Shown piece after piece: positions 6,453-15,532 of a stretch of DNA of 37,342 nt. The translations under genes were made by a program, and so were the position numbers. Each line of letters opens with the position of its first letter. Positions within the stretch are counted from its first letter, which is position 1. The notes beneath the pieces were generated by a model. The model had not been told where the DNA came from. It ran no database searches and worked only from the letters and a program-made list of their open reading frames with translations. This DNA is from Hyphomicrobium sp. (GTDB taxonomy: Bacteria; Pseudomonadota; Alphaproteobacteria; Rhizobiales; Hyphomicrobiaceae): the NCBI RefSeq assembly GCF_020852195.1, contig NZ_JADZBI010000120.1, forward strand, positions 1 to 37,342, written 5' to 3'.

Positions 6453-9437
6453 TCAGCCGCCGAGGCGACGCTGCCACCAGCCGCGCCGCACCGGCTCCTC
6501 TCCGCCTGTCTCAGCGGCTCTGGCCTCATCCGGCGAGACGACGACGCGCTCGAGCTTGGGCTCCGCCGAGGTCGCCTCGTGGCGCGCCCGCACCCGTGCC
6601 AACACCGCGTCCTGCGGCGCCGGCGCGTCCGGAGATGGCGATGCGCGCCCCGGCTCGGGCTCGGGTGCTGAGGGGACCTCCACGGGCTCCCGTTTCTCGG
6701 AGCGTTGCGTCCGCGTGCGCCGACCGTCGTCGTCCCGCGCCTGGGCCGGGCGGCGACGTGGCTCGCGTGCAGGCGCCTCCTCCGTTGCTTCCTCCGCTGC
6801 TTGCGCCTCGTCTACGCCGGAGGCGTTCTCACCGGCGTCGTACACATCCTCGGGCGAGGCAGGAGCCGCCGTCTCGGCCTCGCCTCCCGCATCGTCGTGG
6901 CCGCGCGCGCGGTCCCGGCCGCGCCGCCCACCACGGCGGCCACGCCGCCGGCGGCGGCCGTTTCCGTCCTCGTGGCGCTCGCGCGCGGCACCTTCTTCCG
7001 CATCCTGAGCCGCGTGCGGCGTGTCGCCCTCCTCGGACGCATCGTCCTCGACGAACCCATGCGCGCCTGTCTCAGGCCCCGCACCAGCCTCGATCGGCTC
7101 GTCGTGCTCCTCGACATCATCGTCGTCGTAGGGCTGGGGCGCACCGTCGTCGCGGCGGCCCTCGCCCCGCTGCTCTCCTCGACCCTCGCCGCCGCGGCGT
7201 CCGCGCCTGCGGCGCCGGCGCCGTCCACCGCTCTCGCCGCGGCCTTCGTCACGGCTCCGCGTCTCCGCGCCACCGCGCGCTGTCACGACCTCGTCTTCCT
7301 CCTGAGCTTCCCGGCCTTCGCCCTCGATGGCTTCGCCGGTAAAGCCCCAGTCCATGTTGACTGCGGCCCTGTCAGGGCGGCGCGTGGCGACGGGCGCGGC
7401 ATGCCCCTTCTCGATCAGGAAGTTCGCGCCCTGCAGCTTGTCGCTCGCCTGCACGGTGACGAACACGCCCTGGCGAGTTTCCATCTCGTTGATGAAATGC
7501 CGCTTGTTGTTGAGAATGTAGAGCGCGACAGCCGGCGTCGTCGTCGCCACCAGCGAGGTGCGCGCGCCGGCCATCAGCGCATCCTCAATCGCGCGCAGCA
7601 CAGCGAGCGCCACGCTCTCGGTGGAGCGGATGATGCCGGTGCCCTGGCAATGCGGGCACTGTGAGGTCGAGCCCTCGAGCACGCCCGAGCGCAGCCGCTG
7701 CCGGCTCATCTCCATGAGGCCGAAATGGCTGATGCGCCCGAGCTGGATGCGCGCGCGGTCGAAGCGCAGCGCGTCCTTGAGCCGACGCTCGACGGCGCGG
7801 TTGTTGCGCTTCTCCTCCATGTCGATGAAGTCGATGACGATCAGGCCCGCGAGGTCGCGCAGCTTGAGCTGGCGCGCGATCTCGTCCGCAGCCTCGAGAT
7901 TGGTGTTGAGCGCCGTCTCCTCGATCGAGAACTCGCGCGTCGCTTTGCCCGAGTTGACGTCGATGGCGACCAGCGCCTCCGTCTGGTTGATGACGAGATA
8001 GCCGCCGCTCTTGAGCGTCACGTAGGGGCTGAACATGGCATTGAGCTGCCGCTCGATGCCGTACTTGGTGAACAAGGGCTCCGGATCCTGGTGCGGGATC
8101 ACGTTCTTGGCATGGCTCGGCATGAGCATGCGCATGAAGTCCTTGGCGTCCTTGTGCGCATGATCGCCGGCAACGACGATCTCCTCCACGTCCTTGTTGT
8201 AAAGGTCGCGGATCGAGCGCTTGATCAGGTTGCCTTCCTCGTAGACGAGGCTCGGCGCGGTGCTCTCGAGCGTGAGATCGCGGACGCTCTCCCAGAGGCG
8301 CAGCAGGTACTCGAAGTCGCGCTTGATCTCCTGCTTGGTGCGCGAGGCGCCCGCCGTGCGAATGATGAGCCCCATGCCCTCCGGCACCTCGAGCTCCTGC
8401 GCGATGGCCTTGAGGCGCTTCCTGTCCTGCGGGTTGGTGATCTTGCGGCTGATGCCGCCGCCACGCGCCGTGTTGGGCATCAGCACGGTGTAGCGGCCGG
8501 CGAGCGAGAGATAGGTCGTGAGGGCCGCGCCTTTGTTGCCGCGCTCCTCCTTGACCACCTGCACCAGGATCACCTGGCGCCGCTTGATGACCTCCTGGAT
8601 CTTGTAGCTGCGCGGCCTGCGGCGTGGACGCGAGGGCAGCTCCTCGAGCGCATCCTCCGAGCCCACGCTCTCGACCGCCTCAGGCTCCACGGCGGCGCTG
8701 GCCACCACCTGTACACCGCCCGCCTCGCCGGCAGCTTCGGGCGCAGCGTCCGCGGCTTCGGCTTTCGCCTCCTGCGGCGCGGCATCTTCCGCTTCGGCAT
8801 CTTCGCCACCGTCGGCCGCTGGCTCGTCGGCGTCCACACCGGCTGAGGTCGCGACCTCCGTCACCTCCTCGACCAGCACCGCGTCGCGCTCGCTGGCTTC
8901 CGCGATCACCTGCGGACGGTCGTCGTCGGGATGATCGTCGTCCGCGGGCTCGTCCTCGTCGTGGACATCCTCGACGCCGTTTTCCTCGCTGCCGTCGTCG
9001 TCCGCATCGCCGTCCTCGTCGTCATCGGCGTGCGACGCATCGGCATCCTCGCCGGCCGCCTCCGAGCCACGGCTCGAGCTGTCCTGGCGTCTGCGCCGTG
9101 CAAGCCGCTCGGCTCGCGCGTCTGCGGCAGCCTCCTCCTCGGCCTCCGCGAGCGCCTCCTCCTCGATGAGCGCCTGACGGTCGGCCATCGGGATCTGATA
9201 GTAGTCGGGATGGATCTCGTTGAAAGCGAGGAAGCCGTGCCGGTTTCCGCCGTAGTCGACGAACGCCGCCTGCAACGACGGCTCAACGCGCGTCACCTTC
9301 GCCAGATAAATGTTTCCGCGGAGCAGCTTGCGGGCAGCGCTCTCGTAGTCGAACTCCTCTACACGTCCGTTGCGTAGAACCACCACCCGCGTCTCTTCGG
9401 GGTGGGTGGCATCGATAAGCATCTTGTTGGGTGCCAT
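6453..9437 (-). CDS. rne: Ribonuclease E
   Basis: Essential endoribonuclease that initiates mRNA decay and processes rRNA and tRNA; scaffold of the RNA degradosome. The 994-residue product begins MAPNKMLIDATHPEETRVVV. Its S1 domain (about 38-90 and 275-320) is split by a strongly acidic, low-complexity insert (about 95-265), as is common in alphaproteobacteria. The catalytic DNase-I-like region has AIDVNSG (Asp493) and IDFIDM (535-540), and the Zn-link is CPHC (594-597). The C-terminal tail (about 700-994) is a disordered mix of Arg-rich (RRRRRRGRRGG) and acidic segments, ending RRGWWQRRLGG, probably a partner-binding micro-domain. SD AAAGGA lies 9 bases before the ATG. Transcribed alone, with hairpins in its leader and a terminator. 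Confidence 0.97.
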   Translation of the reverse strand: MAPNKMLIDATHPEETRVVVLRNGRVEEFDYESAARKLLRGNIYLAKVTRVEPSLQAAFVDYGGNRHGFLAFNEIHPDYYQIPMADRQALIEEEALAEAEEEAAADARAERLARRRRQDSSSRGSEAAGEDADASHADDDEDGDADDDGSEENGVEDVHDEDEPADDDHPDDDRPQVIAEASERDAVLVEEVTEVATSAGVDADEPAADGGEDAEAEDAAPQEAKAEAADAAPEAAGEAGGVQVVASAAVEPEAVESVGSEDALEELPSRPRRRPRSYKIQEVIKRRQVILVQVVKEERGNKGAALTTYLSLAGRYTVLMPNTARGGGISRKITNPQDRKRLKAIAQELEVPEGMGLIIRTAGASRTKQEIKRDFEYLLRLWESVRDLTLESTAPSLVYEEGNLIKRSIRDLYNKDVEEIVVAGDHAHKDAKDFMRMLMPSHAKNVIPHQDPEPLFTKYGIERQLNAMFSPYVTLKSGGYLVINQTEALVAIDVNSGKATREFSIEETALNTNLEAADEIARQLKLRDLAGLIVIDFIDMEEKRNNRAVERRLKDALRFDRARIQLGRISHFGLMEMSRQRLRSGVLEGSTSQCPHCQGTGIIRSTESVALAVLRAIEDALMAGARTSLVATTTPAVALYILNNKRHFINEMETRQGVFVTVQASDKLQGANFLIEKGHAAPVATRRPDRAAVNMDWGFTGEAIEGEGREAQEEDEVVTARGGAETRSRDEGRGESGGRRRRRRRGRRGGEGRGEQRGEGRRDDGAPQPYDDDDVEEHDEPIEAGAGPETGAHGFVEDDASEEGDTPHAAQDAEEGAARERHEDGNGRRRRRGRRGGRRGRDRARGHDDAGGEAETAAPASPEDVYDAGENASGVDEAQAAEEATEEAPAREPRRRPAQARDDDGRRTRTQRSEKREPVEVPSAPEPEPGRASPSPDAPAPQDAVLARVRARHEATSAEPKLERVVVSPDEARAAETGGEEPVRRGWWQRRLGG

Positions 9438-9457
9438 GTGTTTTTATCCTTTGCGCG

Positions 9458-9495
9458 CCGGTGGGCCGGACCACCGGAACCGGCCCTGCGGCCGG
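9458..9495 (-). promoter_or_regulatory. Tandem hairpins in the rne leader
   Basis: Two perfect stems lie directly upstream of the rne SD: ccggtgg / ccaccgg with a 6-base loop (9458-9477) and ccggcc / ggccgg with a CTGC loop (9480-9495). In the mRNA they sit 20-60 nt before the start codon. E. coli rne autoregulates through hairpins in its 5' UTR; a similar role here is inference. Confidence 0.45.
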
Positions 9496-10151
9496 AGGCG
9501 ACTTGCGGCCGTGTCGAGGCGCGCGCCTTTGTTGTGATTGAAGGGAAGGGGGTTGAGGTAAAGGTACGGGCGCGCATCCCGAGCACAGCCGCTCTGGGCT
9601 CGGAGGCTGAAAGATGGAATGCGCGGTCGATCTGCATGAGTCTCGAACGAAAGATCCGGGCGCGCGTACGCGCGCTTCGGAAAGACGGAGCCAACGATCT
9701 GTGGCGCGTGCGCCCGATCAGGCAAGTTGCATCGCAACTGAGACCGCTCTCGGACCGGGACGTCGGGGGCGACGCGTTTCGGATGTATCGTTGCCCTGGG
9801 TTGCTTACGGAACCTGTGGTGGCAACGCTGCCGATTGCGAAGCACGCGCCGAACAGTCATCGGGCCGTGCGCATCGTCCGCTTCCGGGACCTTGGGCAAA
9901 TGCGACCTGGAAACCAACCCACAACCGGGCCGGGCATTCCATGGTCGACTGAAACTCTCGCGTGAAGAGGACGTACTCAAACACGATGCGGTTCAATTTT
10001 GTACGGGTTCCCCGGCAGCGTGGCAAGCACGTTTATCGGAAATGATGCGGTCGGAGCACGGGTTGGGCCGCACCCTTGCACAAACGCCACGAATATGAGC
10101 TAACTTGTAGCACCTACGTGATAATTTGCTCACGAACGCGATAGGGACCGC
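9496..10151. other. Divergent intergenic region, rne / amiC
   Basis: About 650 bp without a credible gene; short open frames have no recognisable domain and overlap each other on both strands. It must contain the rne promoter (leftward) and the amiC promoter (rightward). The A/T-rich stretch 10070-10140 next to amiC is the likeliest promoter site, but no box pair with good spacing stood out. A long rne 5' UTR is possible. Confidence 0.4.
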
Positions 10152-11423
10152 GTGCAGCCGGGGATGGGGATCAGGGCCGGGTCTGGTGGTCTGCGGACGC
10201 TGGCGACGGCCGTAGCAGTGCTGATGCACGTCTGGCTGTGGGCAGGCGCCGCGGCCGGCGAGACGGCGTCTGCAACGCGGGCCAGCCTGTCGGGAGACCA
10301 GCACCGCACCACCTTCCAGCTCGATCTCACGGTCGGCGTCCCGGCCGAGATCTACACGCTTGCCAACCCCTACCGCGTCATCGTCGACCTCCCGGACGTT
10401 GAGTTCCGCCTGCCCGACGGAACCGGACAGGACGGCGGCGGCTTGGTGCGCACCTTCCGCTACGGGCTCTTCGCCGAAGGCAAGGCACGCGTCGTGCTCG
10501 ACACGACCGGCCCCGTGCGCATCGAGCGGGCGGCCATGACCGCCGCGACGGGCGGCAAGGGCATCGTCTTCGCGTTCGACATGGTGACCACGGACCCTGC
10601 GAGCTTCGGCCTCGGCACCGGCGCCGATAAGGCGGCCGAGGACGCACCGGAAAAAGCACCCCCTGCCGGGCCTCCGGACGACAAGCCGAAACGGACCGGC
10701 AAGGCCGTGATCATGATCGATCCCGGCCATGGCGGCATCGACGGCGGCGCCGTCAGCGCCTCGAGCTTGCTCGAAAAGGACGTGGTGCTCGCGGTCGGCA
10801 AGGAGCTTGGGCGACAGCTCGCGGCCAGCGGGCGCTACGATGTGCACATGACGCGCTCGTCCGACGTGTTCGTTTCGCTGGATCAGCGCCTCAACCTCTC
10901 GGCCAAGCACGGCGTGGATCTCTTCATCTCCCTGCATGCCGACTCGCTCGCCGTCGAGGCCGAGGCGCAAGCCGTCCGTGGTGCCACCATCTACACCCTG
11001 TCCGAGCGCGCCTCCGACGAGCAGGCGCGCCGCATGGCGGAGAAGGAGAACGCCTCGGACCTCATCGCAGGCATCAACGTCGTCGACGGGCCGGACGATG
11101 ACGAGGTGAAGAGCATCCTCTTCGACCTCATGAAACGGGAAACGGCGAATTTCTCGGCCGACTTCTCGAACACGCTGGTGCACAAGCTGAAGTCCGCCAA
11201 GGCGCTGTCCCGCGTCCCGCAGCGCGCCGCAGCCTTCAAGGTCCTGAAGCAAACCCATGCCCCCTCCGTGCTGATCGAGCTCGGATACCTGAGCAACCCA
11301 GAGGACGAGAAGCTGCTCAACTCCACAGCCTGGAGAAAGAAGATCGCCGCCTCGATCACCACGGCCATCGACGACTATTTTTCCAAGCGGACCGCCAGCT
11401 CCCCGGGCCTTAGCCGGAAATAG
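10152..11423 (+). CDS. amiC: N-acetylmuramoyl-L-alanine amidase (AMIN + Amidase_3)
   Basis: Periplasmic zinc amidase that cleaves the MurNAc-L-Ala bond during cell separation. The 423-residue product has an N-terminal hydrophobic signal (about 16-36), an AMIN localisation domain (about 45-145), a Pro/Lys linker, and an Amidase_3 catalytic domain (about 186-412). Zinc/catalytic residues are His193 (DPGHGG), Glu208 (LLEKD), His262 (SLHAD) and Glu376 (IELGYLSN). An extra segment (about 265-345) probably corresponds to the autoinhibitory helix of the AmiA/B/C group. Start is GTG at 10152 (AGGGA just upstream), or ATG at 10164. The next gene encodes PBP1A on the same strand 201 bp later, a wall-synthesis neighbourhood. 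Confidence 0.93.
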   Translation: MQPGMGIRAGSGGLRTLATAVAVLMHVWLWAGAAAGETASATRASLSGDQHRTTFQLDLTVGVPAEIYTLANPYRVIVDLPDVEFRLPDGTGQDGGGLVRTFRYGLFAEGKARVVLDTTGPVRIERAAMTAATGGKGIVFAFDMVTTDPASFGLGTGADKAAEDAPEKAPPAGPPDDKPKRTGKAVIMIDPGHGGIDGGAVSASSLLEKDVVLAVGKELGRQLAASGRYDVHMTRSSDVFVSLDQRLNLSAKHGVDLFISLHADSLAVEAEAQAVRGATIYTLSERASDEQARRMAEKENASDLIAGINVVDGPDDDEVKSILFDLMKRETANFSADFSNTLVHKLKSAKALSRVPQRAAAFKVLKQTHAPSVLIELGYLSNPEDEKLLNSTAWRKKIAASITTAIDDYFSKRTASSPGLSRK

Positions 11424-11624
11424 ACGGAGACGCGGTGACGCACGCGCCTCGAACGCCTGTTCCCATTGGCAAATAACCGTTTAGGAAATCCGGGGTTTAT
11501 GGACGACGTGCTGCCACATTCCATGTTAATGTTCCGGCTTGATCCACGGGTTGCTGCAGTGCAATAGCAGTGCGCCGAGCTTACAGTTGGACCTGAGAAC
11601 ACTGGTCGAGCGGACCCAGGCGGA

Positions 11625-14180
11625 ATGCGAGCCCCTACCCTGCCACCACCACAGCCGGACTTCCGTAGGCGAGGCCGGAAGCGCAAGAGCCTGCTCCTGA
11701 GCTTCCTCGGCTGGAGCTTCGCGGCGTTCGTCGTCGTGTTCCTGGTGGGCTCGGCCGCGGCGGGCTATGTGCTGTGGCAGGCGTCCAAGGACCTCCCGGA
11801 CTACGAGAGCCTTGCGAGCTACGAGCCGCCCGTGATGACGCGCATTCACGCCCACGACGGCTCGCTGATCGCCGAGTACGCGCGCGAGCGGCGCATCTTC
11901 ATACCCATCAACACCATTCCGAAGCACGTCGTCGCGGCCTTCCTGTCCGCCGAGGATAGCCGTTTCTATGAGCACGGCGGCCTCGACATGCAGGGCATCG
12001 CGCGCGCCGTCTTCAAGTTCGTGGAGAGCAAGATCCAGGGCAGCGACCGGCGCACCGAGGGCGCGTCCACGATCACGCAGCAGGTCGCCAAGAACTTCCT
12101 TCTGACCAGCGACCGGACCATGGAGCGCAAGATCAAGGAGGCGATCCTCGCCATCCGCATCGAGCGTGCCTATTCAAAGGACAAGATCCTCGAACTCTAC
12201 CTCAACGAGATCTATCTCGGCATCGGCGCCTACGGCGTCGCCGCGGCCGGCCTCGCCTACTTCAACAAAGAGCTGAAGGATCTGACCGTGGAGGAGGTCG
12301 CCTACCTCGCGGCCCTTCCGAAGGCGCCGAACAACTACCACCCCTTCCGCCAGACGGCGCGCGCCACCGAGCGGCGCAACTGGATCCTCGGGCAGATGGC
12401 CGAGAACGGCTACATCACCGACGAGGAAGCGAAGGAGGCCAAGGCCAAGCCGCTCGCCGTCAACATCCGTCCCGGCGGCGCGCACCTCTTCGCCGCCGAA
12501 TACTTCGCCGAGGAGGTTCGCCGCTCGCTGTACAATGCCTACGGCGAGGCGAAGCTCTACGCCGGCGGTCTCTCAGTCCGCACGACGCTCGACCCGCGCC
12601 TGCAGAGGATCGGCCGCAAGGCGCTGATCGACGGCCTCGTCTCCTACGACCGCAAGCAGGGGTGGCGCGGCCCGGTGAGCAAGATCGACGTGTCGGGCGA
12701 CTGGGGCGTCCCGCTCGGCGCCATCGACATCCCGTCCGATATCGCACCCTGGCGGCTCGGCGTCGTGCTCTCGATGGAGAAGACGAAGGCCGTCGTCGGG
12801 CTGAGGCCCTCACGCAAGCAGGACGGAAAGCTGACCGACGAACGCCACGCCGTCGAGATCACGCTCGACGAGATCAAGTGGGCGAAGACGGCCAAGCGCA
12901 CCGAGCCGAAGCAGATCTCCGACCTGCTCGCAGCCGGCGACGTAATCTACGTTGCGCCGAAGGACGAGGCCAACCTCGCCGGCGCCTGGTCGCTGATGCA
13001 GATCCCCGAGGTCTCGGGCGGCCTCATTGCCATGGACCCGCACACCGGCCGCGTGCTCGCGGTCTCCGGCGGCTTCTCCTTCGCCATGAGCCAGTTCGAC
13101 CGCGCGCTGCAGGCCAAGCGCCAGCCGGGCTCGTCGTTCAAGCCGTTCGTCTACGCCGCCGCCATCGACAACGGCTACAAGCCGACGTCGATCATTCTCG
13201 ACGAGCCGATCGAGATCGAGCAGGGCCCCGGGCAGGACATCTGGAAGCCCCAGAACTACGAGAAGGATACCTCCCACGGCCCGACGACGCTGCGCGTCGG
13301 CATCGAGAAGTCGCGCAACCAGATGACTGTGCGCCTCGCCCAGGACATGGGCATGCCGATCATCACCGAATACGCGCGCCGCTTCGGCATCTACGACGAT
13401 CTCCTGCCCGTGCTCTCCATGTCGCTCGGCGCCGGCGAGACCACGCTTCTGCGTATGGCGACCGCCTACTGCATGATCGCCAACGGCGGCAAGCAGGTGC
13501 GCCCGACACTGATCGACCGCATTCAGGACCGCTGGGGCAAGTCCGTCTGGCGCCATGACGCGCGCGAGTGCACAGGCTGCATCGCCGACCAATGGGCGAA
13601 CCAGGAGGAGCCGGACATCCCCGACGATCGCAAGCAGATCGTCGACCCGCAGACCGCCTACCAGATGACCTCCATCATGGAGGGCGTCATCCAGCGCGGC
13701 ACGGCGACGTCCTTGAAGAAGCTGAACCGCCCGCTGGCCGGCAAGACCGGCACCACCAACGAGGAGAAGGACGCCTGGTTCATCGGCTACACGCCGGACC
13801 TCGTGGTCGGCGTGTTCGTCGGCTATGACACCCCCCGCGCGATGGGCAAGGGCAACACCGGTGGCGCGGTCGCGGCGCCGATCTTCGGCAGCTTCGTGGA
13901 GGCCGCCCTCGCCGACCAGCCTCCGGCGCCGTTCCGCATGCCGCCGGGCATCAAGCTCGTGCGCGTCAGCCTGCAGACGGGGCTTCGCGCCTCGCCGGAC
14001 GACACGACCGCGCTCATGGAGGCGTTCAAGACCGACGAGGAGCCGGACGACGCCTATTCCGTCATCGGCTTCACCGATCCCTATGCGCGCAGCTCCGACG
14101 CGGGCTCAACGGGCGGCGGCTGGCAGCCCGCGCCTTCGGCTTCGCCGGGCTACGGCGGCGGGCCCGGCGGCTTGTGGTGA
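11625..14180 (+). CDS. mrcA: Penicillin-binding protein 1A (bifunctional glycosyltransferase/transpeptidase)
   Basis: Class A PBP that polymerises and cross-links peptidoglycan at the inner membrane. The 851-residue product has a cytoplasmic Arg/Lys-rich start, one membrane segment (about 24-50), and a GT51 domain with catalytic Glu110 in EDSRFYEH and the STITQQ motif. An OB-like insert follows, then the transpeptidase domain with Ser503 in SSFK, SRN (563-565) and KTGTT (707-711). The C-terminus is Ser/Gly-rich and probably disordered. Length and motif order are typical of PBP1A. The SD before ATG 11625 is weak (AGGCGGA). Confidence 0.96.
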   Translation: MRAPTLPPPQPDFRRRGRKRKSLLLSFLGWSFAAFVVVFLVGSAAAGYVLWQASKDLPDYESLASYEPPVMTRIHAHDGSLIAEYARERRIFIPINTIPKHVVAAFLSAEDSRFYEHGGLDMQGIARAVFKFVESKIQGSDRRTEGASTITQQVAKNFLLTSDRTMERKIKEAILAIRIERAYSKDKILELYLNEIYLGIGAYGVAAAGLAYFNKELKDLTVEEVAYLAALPKAPNNYHPFRQTARATERRNWILGQMAENGYITDEEAKEAKAKPLAVNIRPGGAHLFAAEYFAEEVRRSLYNAYGEAKLYAGGLSVRTTLDPRLQRIGRKALIDGLVSYDRKQGWRGPVSKIDVSGDWGVPLGAIDIPSDIAPWRLGVVLSMEKTKAVVGLRPSRKQDGKLTDERHAVEITLDEIKWAKTAKRTEPKQISDLLAAGDVIYVAPKDEANLAGAWSLMQIPEVSGGLIAMDPHTGRVLAVSGGFSFAMSQFDRALQAKRQPGSSFKPFVYAAAIDNGYKPTSIILDEPIEIEQGPGQDIWKPQNYEKDTSHGPTTLRVGIEKSRNQMTVRLAQDMGMPIITEYARRFGIYDDLLPVLSMSLGAGETTLLRMATAYCMIANGGKQVRPTLIDRIQDRWGKSVWRHDARECTGCIADQWANQEEPDIPDDRKQIVDPQTAYQMTSIMEGVIQRGTATSLKKLNRPLAGKTGTTNEEKDAWFIGYTPDLVVGVFVGYDTPRAMGKGNTGGAVAAPIFGSFVEAALADQPPAPFRMPPGIKLVRVSLQTGLRASPDDTTALMEAFKTDEEPDDAYSVIGFTDPYARSSDAGSTGGGWQPAPSASPGYGGGPGGLW

Positions 14181-14245
14181 GAATTTCTCCCGTGTTCTGA
14201 GACCAATGGCCGGTGGACGGCCGCCCGATGCATCGCGACGCCGCG

Positions 14246-14274
14246 TTTACAGTCGTGCTCGCCCTCACTATATG
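14246..14274 (+). promoter_or_regulatory. Probable prfB promoter
   Basis: TTTACA (14246-14251) and TATATG (14269-14274) are separated by 17 bases. Read with the alphaproteobacterial pattern CTTGAC-N17-CTATAT, the fit is GTTTAC-N17-CTATAT. The start site would fall near 14281, giving a leader of about 36 nt before the prfB ATG. Called by eye. Confidence 0.55.
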
Positions 14275-14316
14275 TCGGGCACATCCCCCGAAATGACTGG
14301 ATTCTGGGAGGCTCCG

Positions 14317-15448
14317 ATGCGCGCTGAAGCGCAAAAAGTTGCGTCGTCGATCGAAGAGGCTCTGGTCCTCTTGAGGAGGTATCTTTGACCCGGAGCAGGC
14401 CGAGGCACGTCTAGCCGACCTCAACCGGCGCGCGGAGGATCCCGCGCTCTGGAACGATCCCGGTGAGGCGCAGAAGGTCATGCGCCAGCGTCAGCAGCTC
14501 GAGCGCTCCCTCACCGACTTCCGCCGCATCGAGCGCGAGTTCGAGGACAATCTGACCCTGATCGAGCTCGGCGAGGCCGAGGACGACGAGGCGACAGTCA
14601 CCGAGGGCGAAGGCGCGCTGAGGCGCCTCGACGAGGAGGTCCAGAGGAAGAGCATCGAGGCCATGCTGTCCGGCGAGGCCGACGGCATGGACGCCTACGT
14701 GGAGGTCCACGCCGGCGCCGGCGGCACCGAGAGCCAGGATTGGGCGCAGATGCTGACGCGCATGTACATGCGATGGGCGGAGCGGCGCGGCTTCAAGGTC
14801 AAGCTGGTGGACGAGAGCCCGGGCGAGGAAGCCGGCATCAAGTCGGCGACGCTCGAGATCCAGGGCGAGAATGCCTACGGCTGGCTCAAGACGGAGGCGG
14901 GCGTGCACCGCCTCGTGCGCATCTCGCCGTACGATTCAAACGCGCGCCGCCACACGAGCTTTGCCTCCGTCACCGTCTACCCGGTGATCGACGACTCGAT
15001 CGATATCGACATCAACCCCGCCGACGTCGACGTGAGCTTCGCCCGCTCGAGCGGTGCCGGCGGCCAGCACGTCAACCGCACGGAGTCGGCCGTCCGCCTC
15101 GTGCACAAGCCGACCGGCATCGTCATCTTCGCGCAGGAGCAGCGCTCCCAGCACCAGAACAAGGACATCGCCTTCAAGCGGCTCAAGGCGCGCCTCTACG
15201 AGCTCGAGCTCAAGCGCCGCGAGCAGAAGGCGTCCGCCGAGCAGGCGGCGAAGACCGACATCGGCTGGGGCCACCAGATCCGGTCCTACGTTCTGCAGCC
15301 CTATCAGCTCGTCAAGGATTTGCGCACCGGCACGCAGAGCTCGAGTCCCGATGAGGTCCTCGACGGCGACATCGATCCCTTCATAGAGGCGACGTTGGCA
15401 CAGCGCATGCGCGGCGGCAGCACCGCCGAGATCGTCGACCTCGACTAG
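14317..15448 (+). CDS. prfB: Peptide chain release factor 2, made by programmed +1 frameshift
   Basis: Terminates translation at UGA and UAA. The gene opens at ATG 14317 (SD GGGAGG) and reads 23 codons to an in-frame TGA at 14386-14388. The site aggaggtatctttgac places an internal SD (AGGAGG, 14374-14379) just ahead of CTT TGA C, matching the E. coli autoregulatory frameshift signal AGGGGGTATCTTTGAC. Slipping +1 on CTT joins the second frame at GAC 14387 and runs to 15448, giving 376 residues. Visible motifs are GGQ (248-250), for peptide release, and SPY (203-205), at the place of the stop-recognition SPF. Automated calling that starts at ATG 14480 would lose 54 residues. Low RF2 favours frameshifting, so the gene is self-regulated. 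Confidence 0.95.
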
Positions 15449-15456
15449 ACCATGAT

Positions 15457-15483
15457 CGCTTCGGACCCTATCAGTCCGAAGCG
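15457..15483 (+). terminator. Perfect hairpin just after prfB
   Basis: Ten-bp perfect stem cgcttcggac / gtccgaagcg with a 7-base loop, 8 bp after the prfB stop. No T-run follows (tagatcatcc), so it may be a weak terminator, an mRNA 3'-end stabiliser, or an interspersed repeat. Flanking atgatc / gatcat extend its symmetry. Confidence 0.5.
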
Positions 15484-15532
15484 TAGATCATCCGTCTCAT
15501 CAAAAAGGAGCGGCAGCGGTCATCGCGCAGAC

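Noticed and set aside
9444-9980. Open frames in the rne-amiC spacer
   Set aside because: Overlapping frames on both strands, no SD, no recognisable domain, mixed codon bias.
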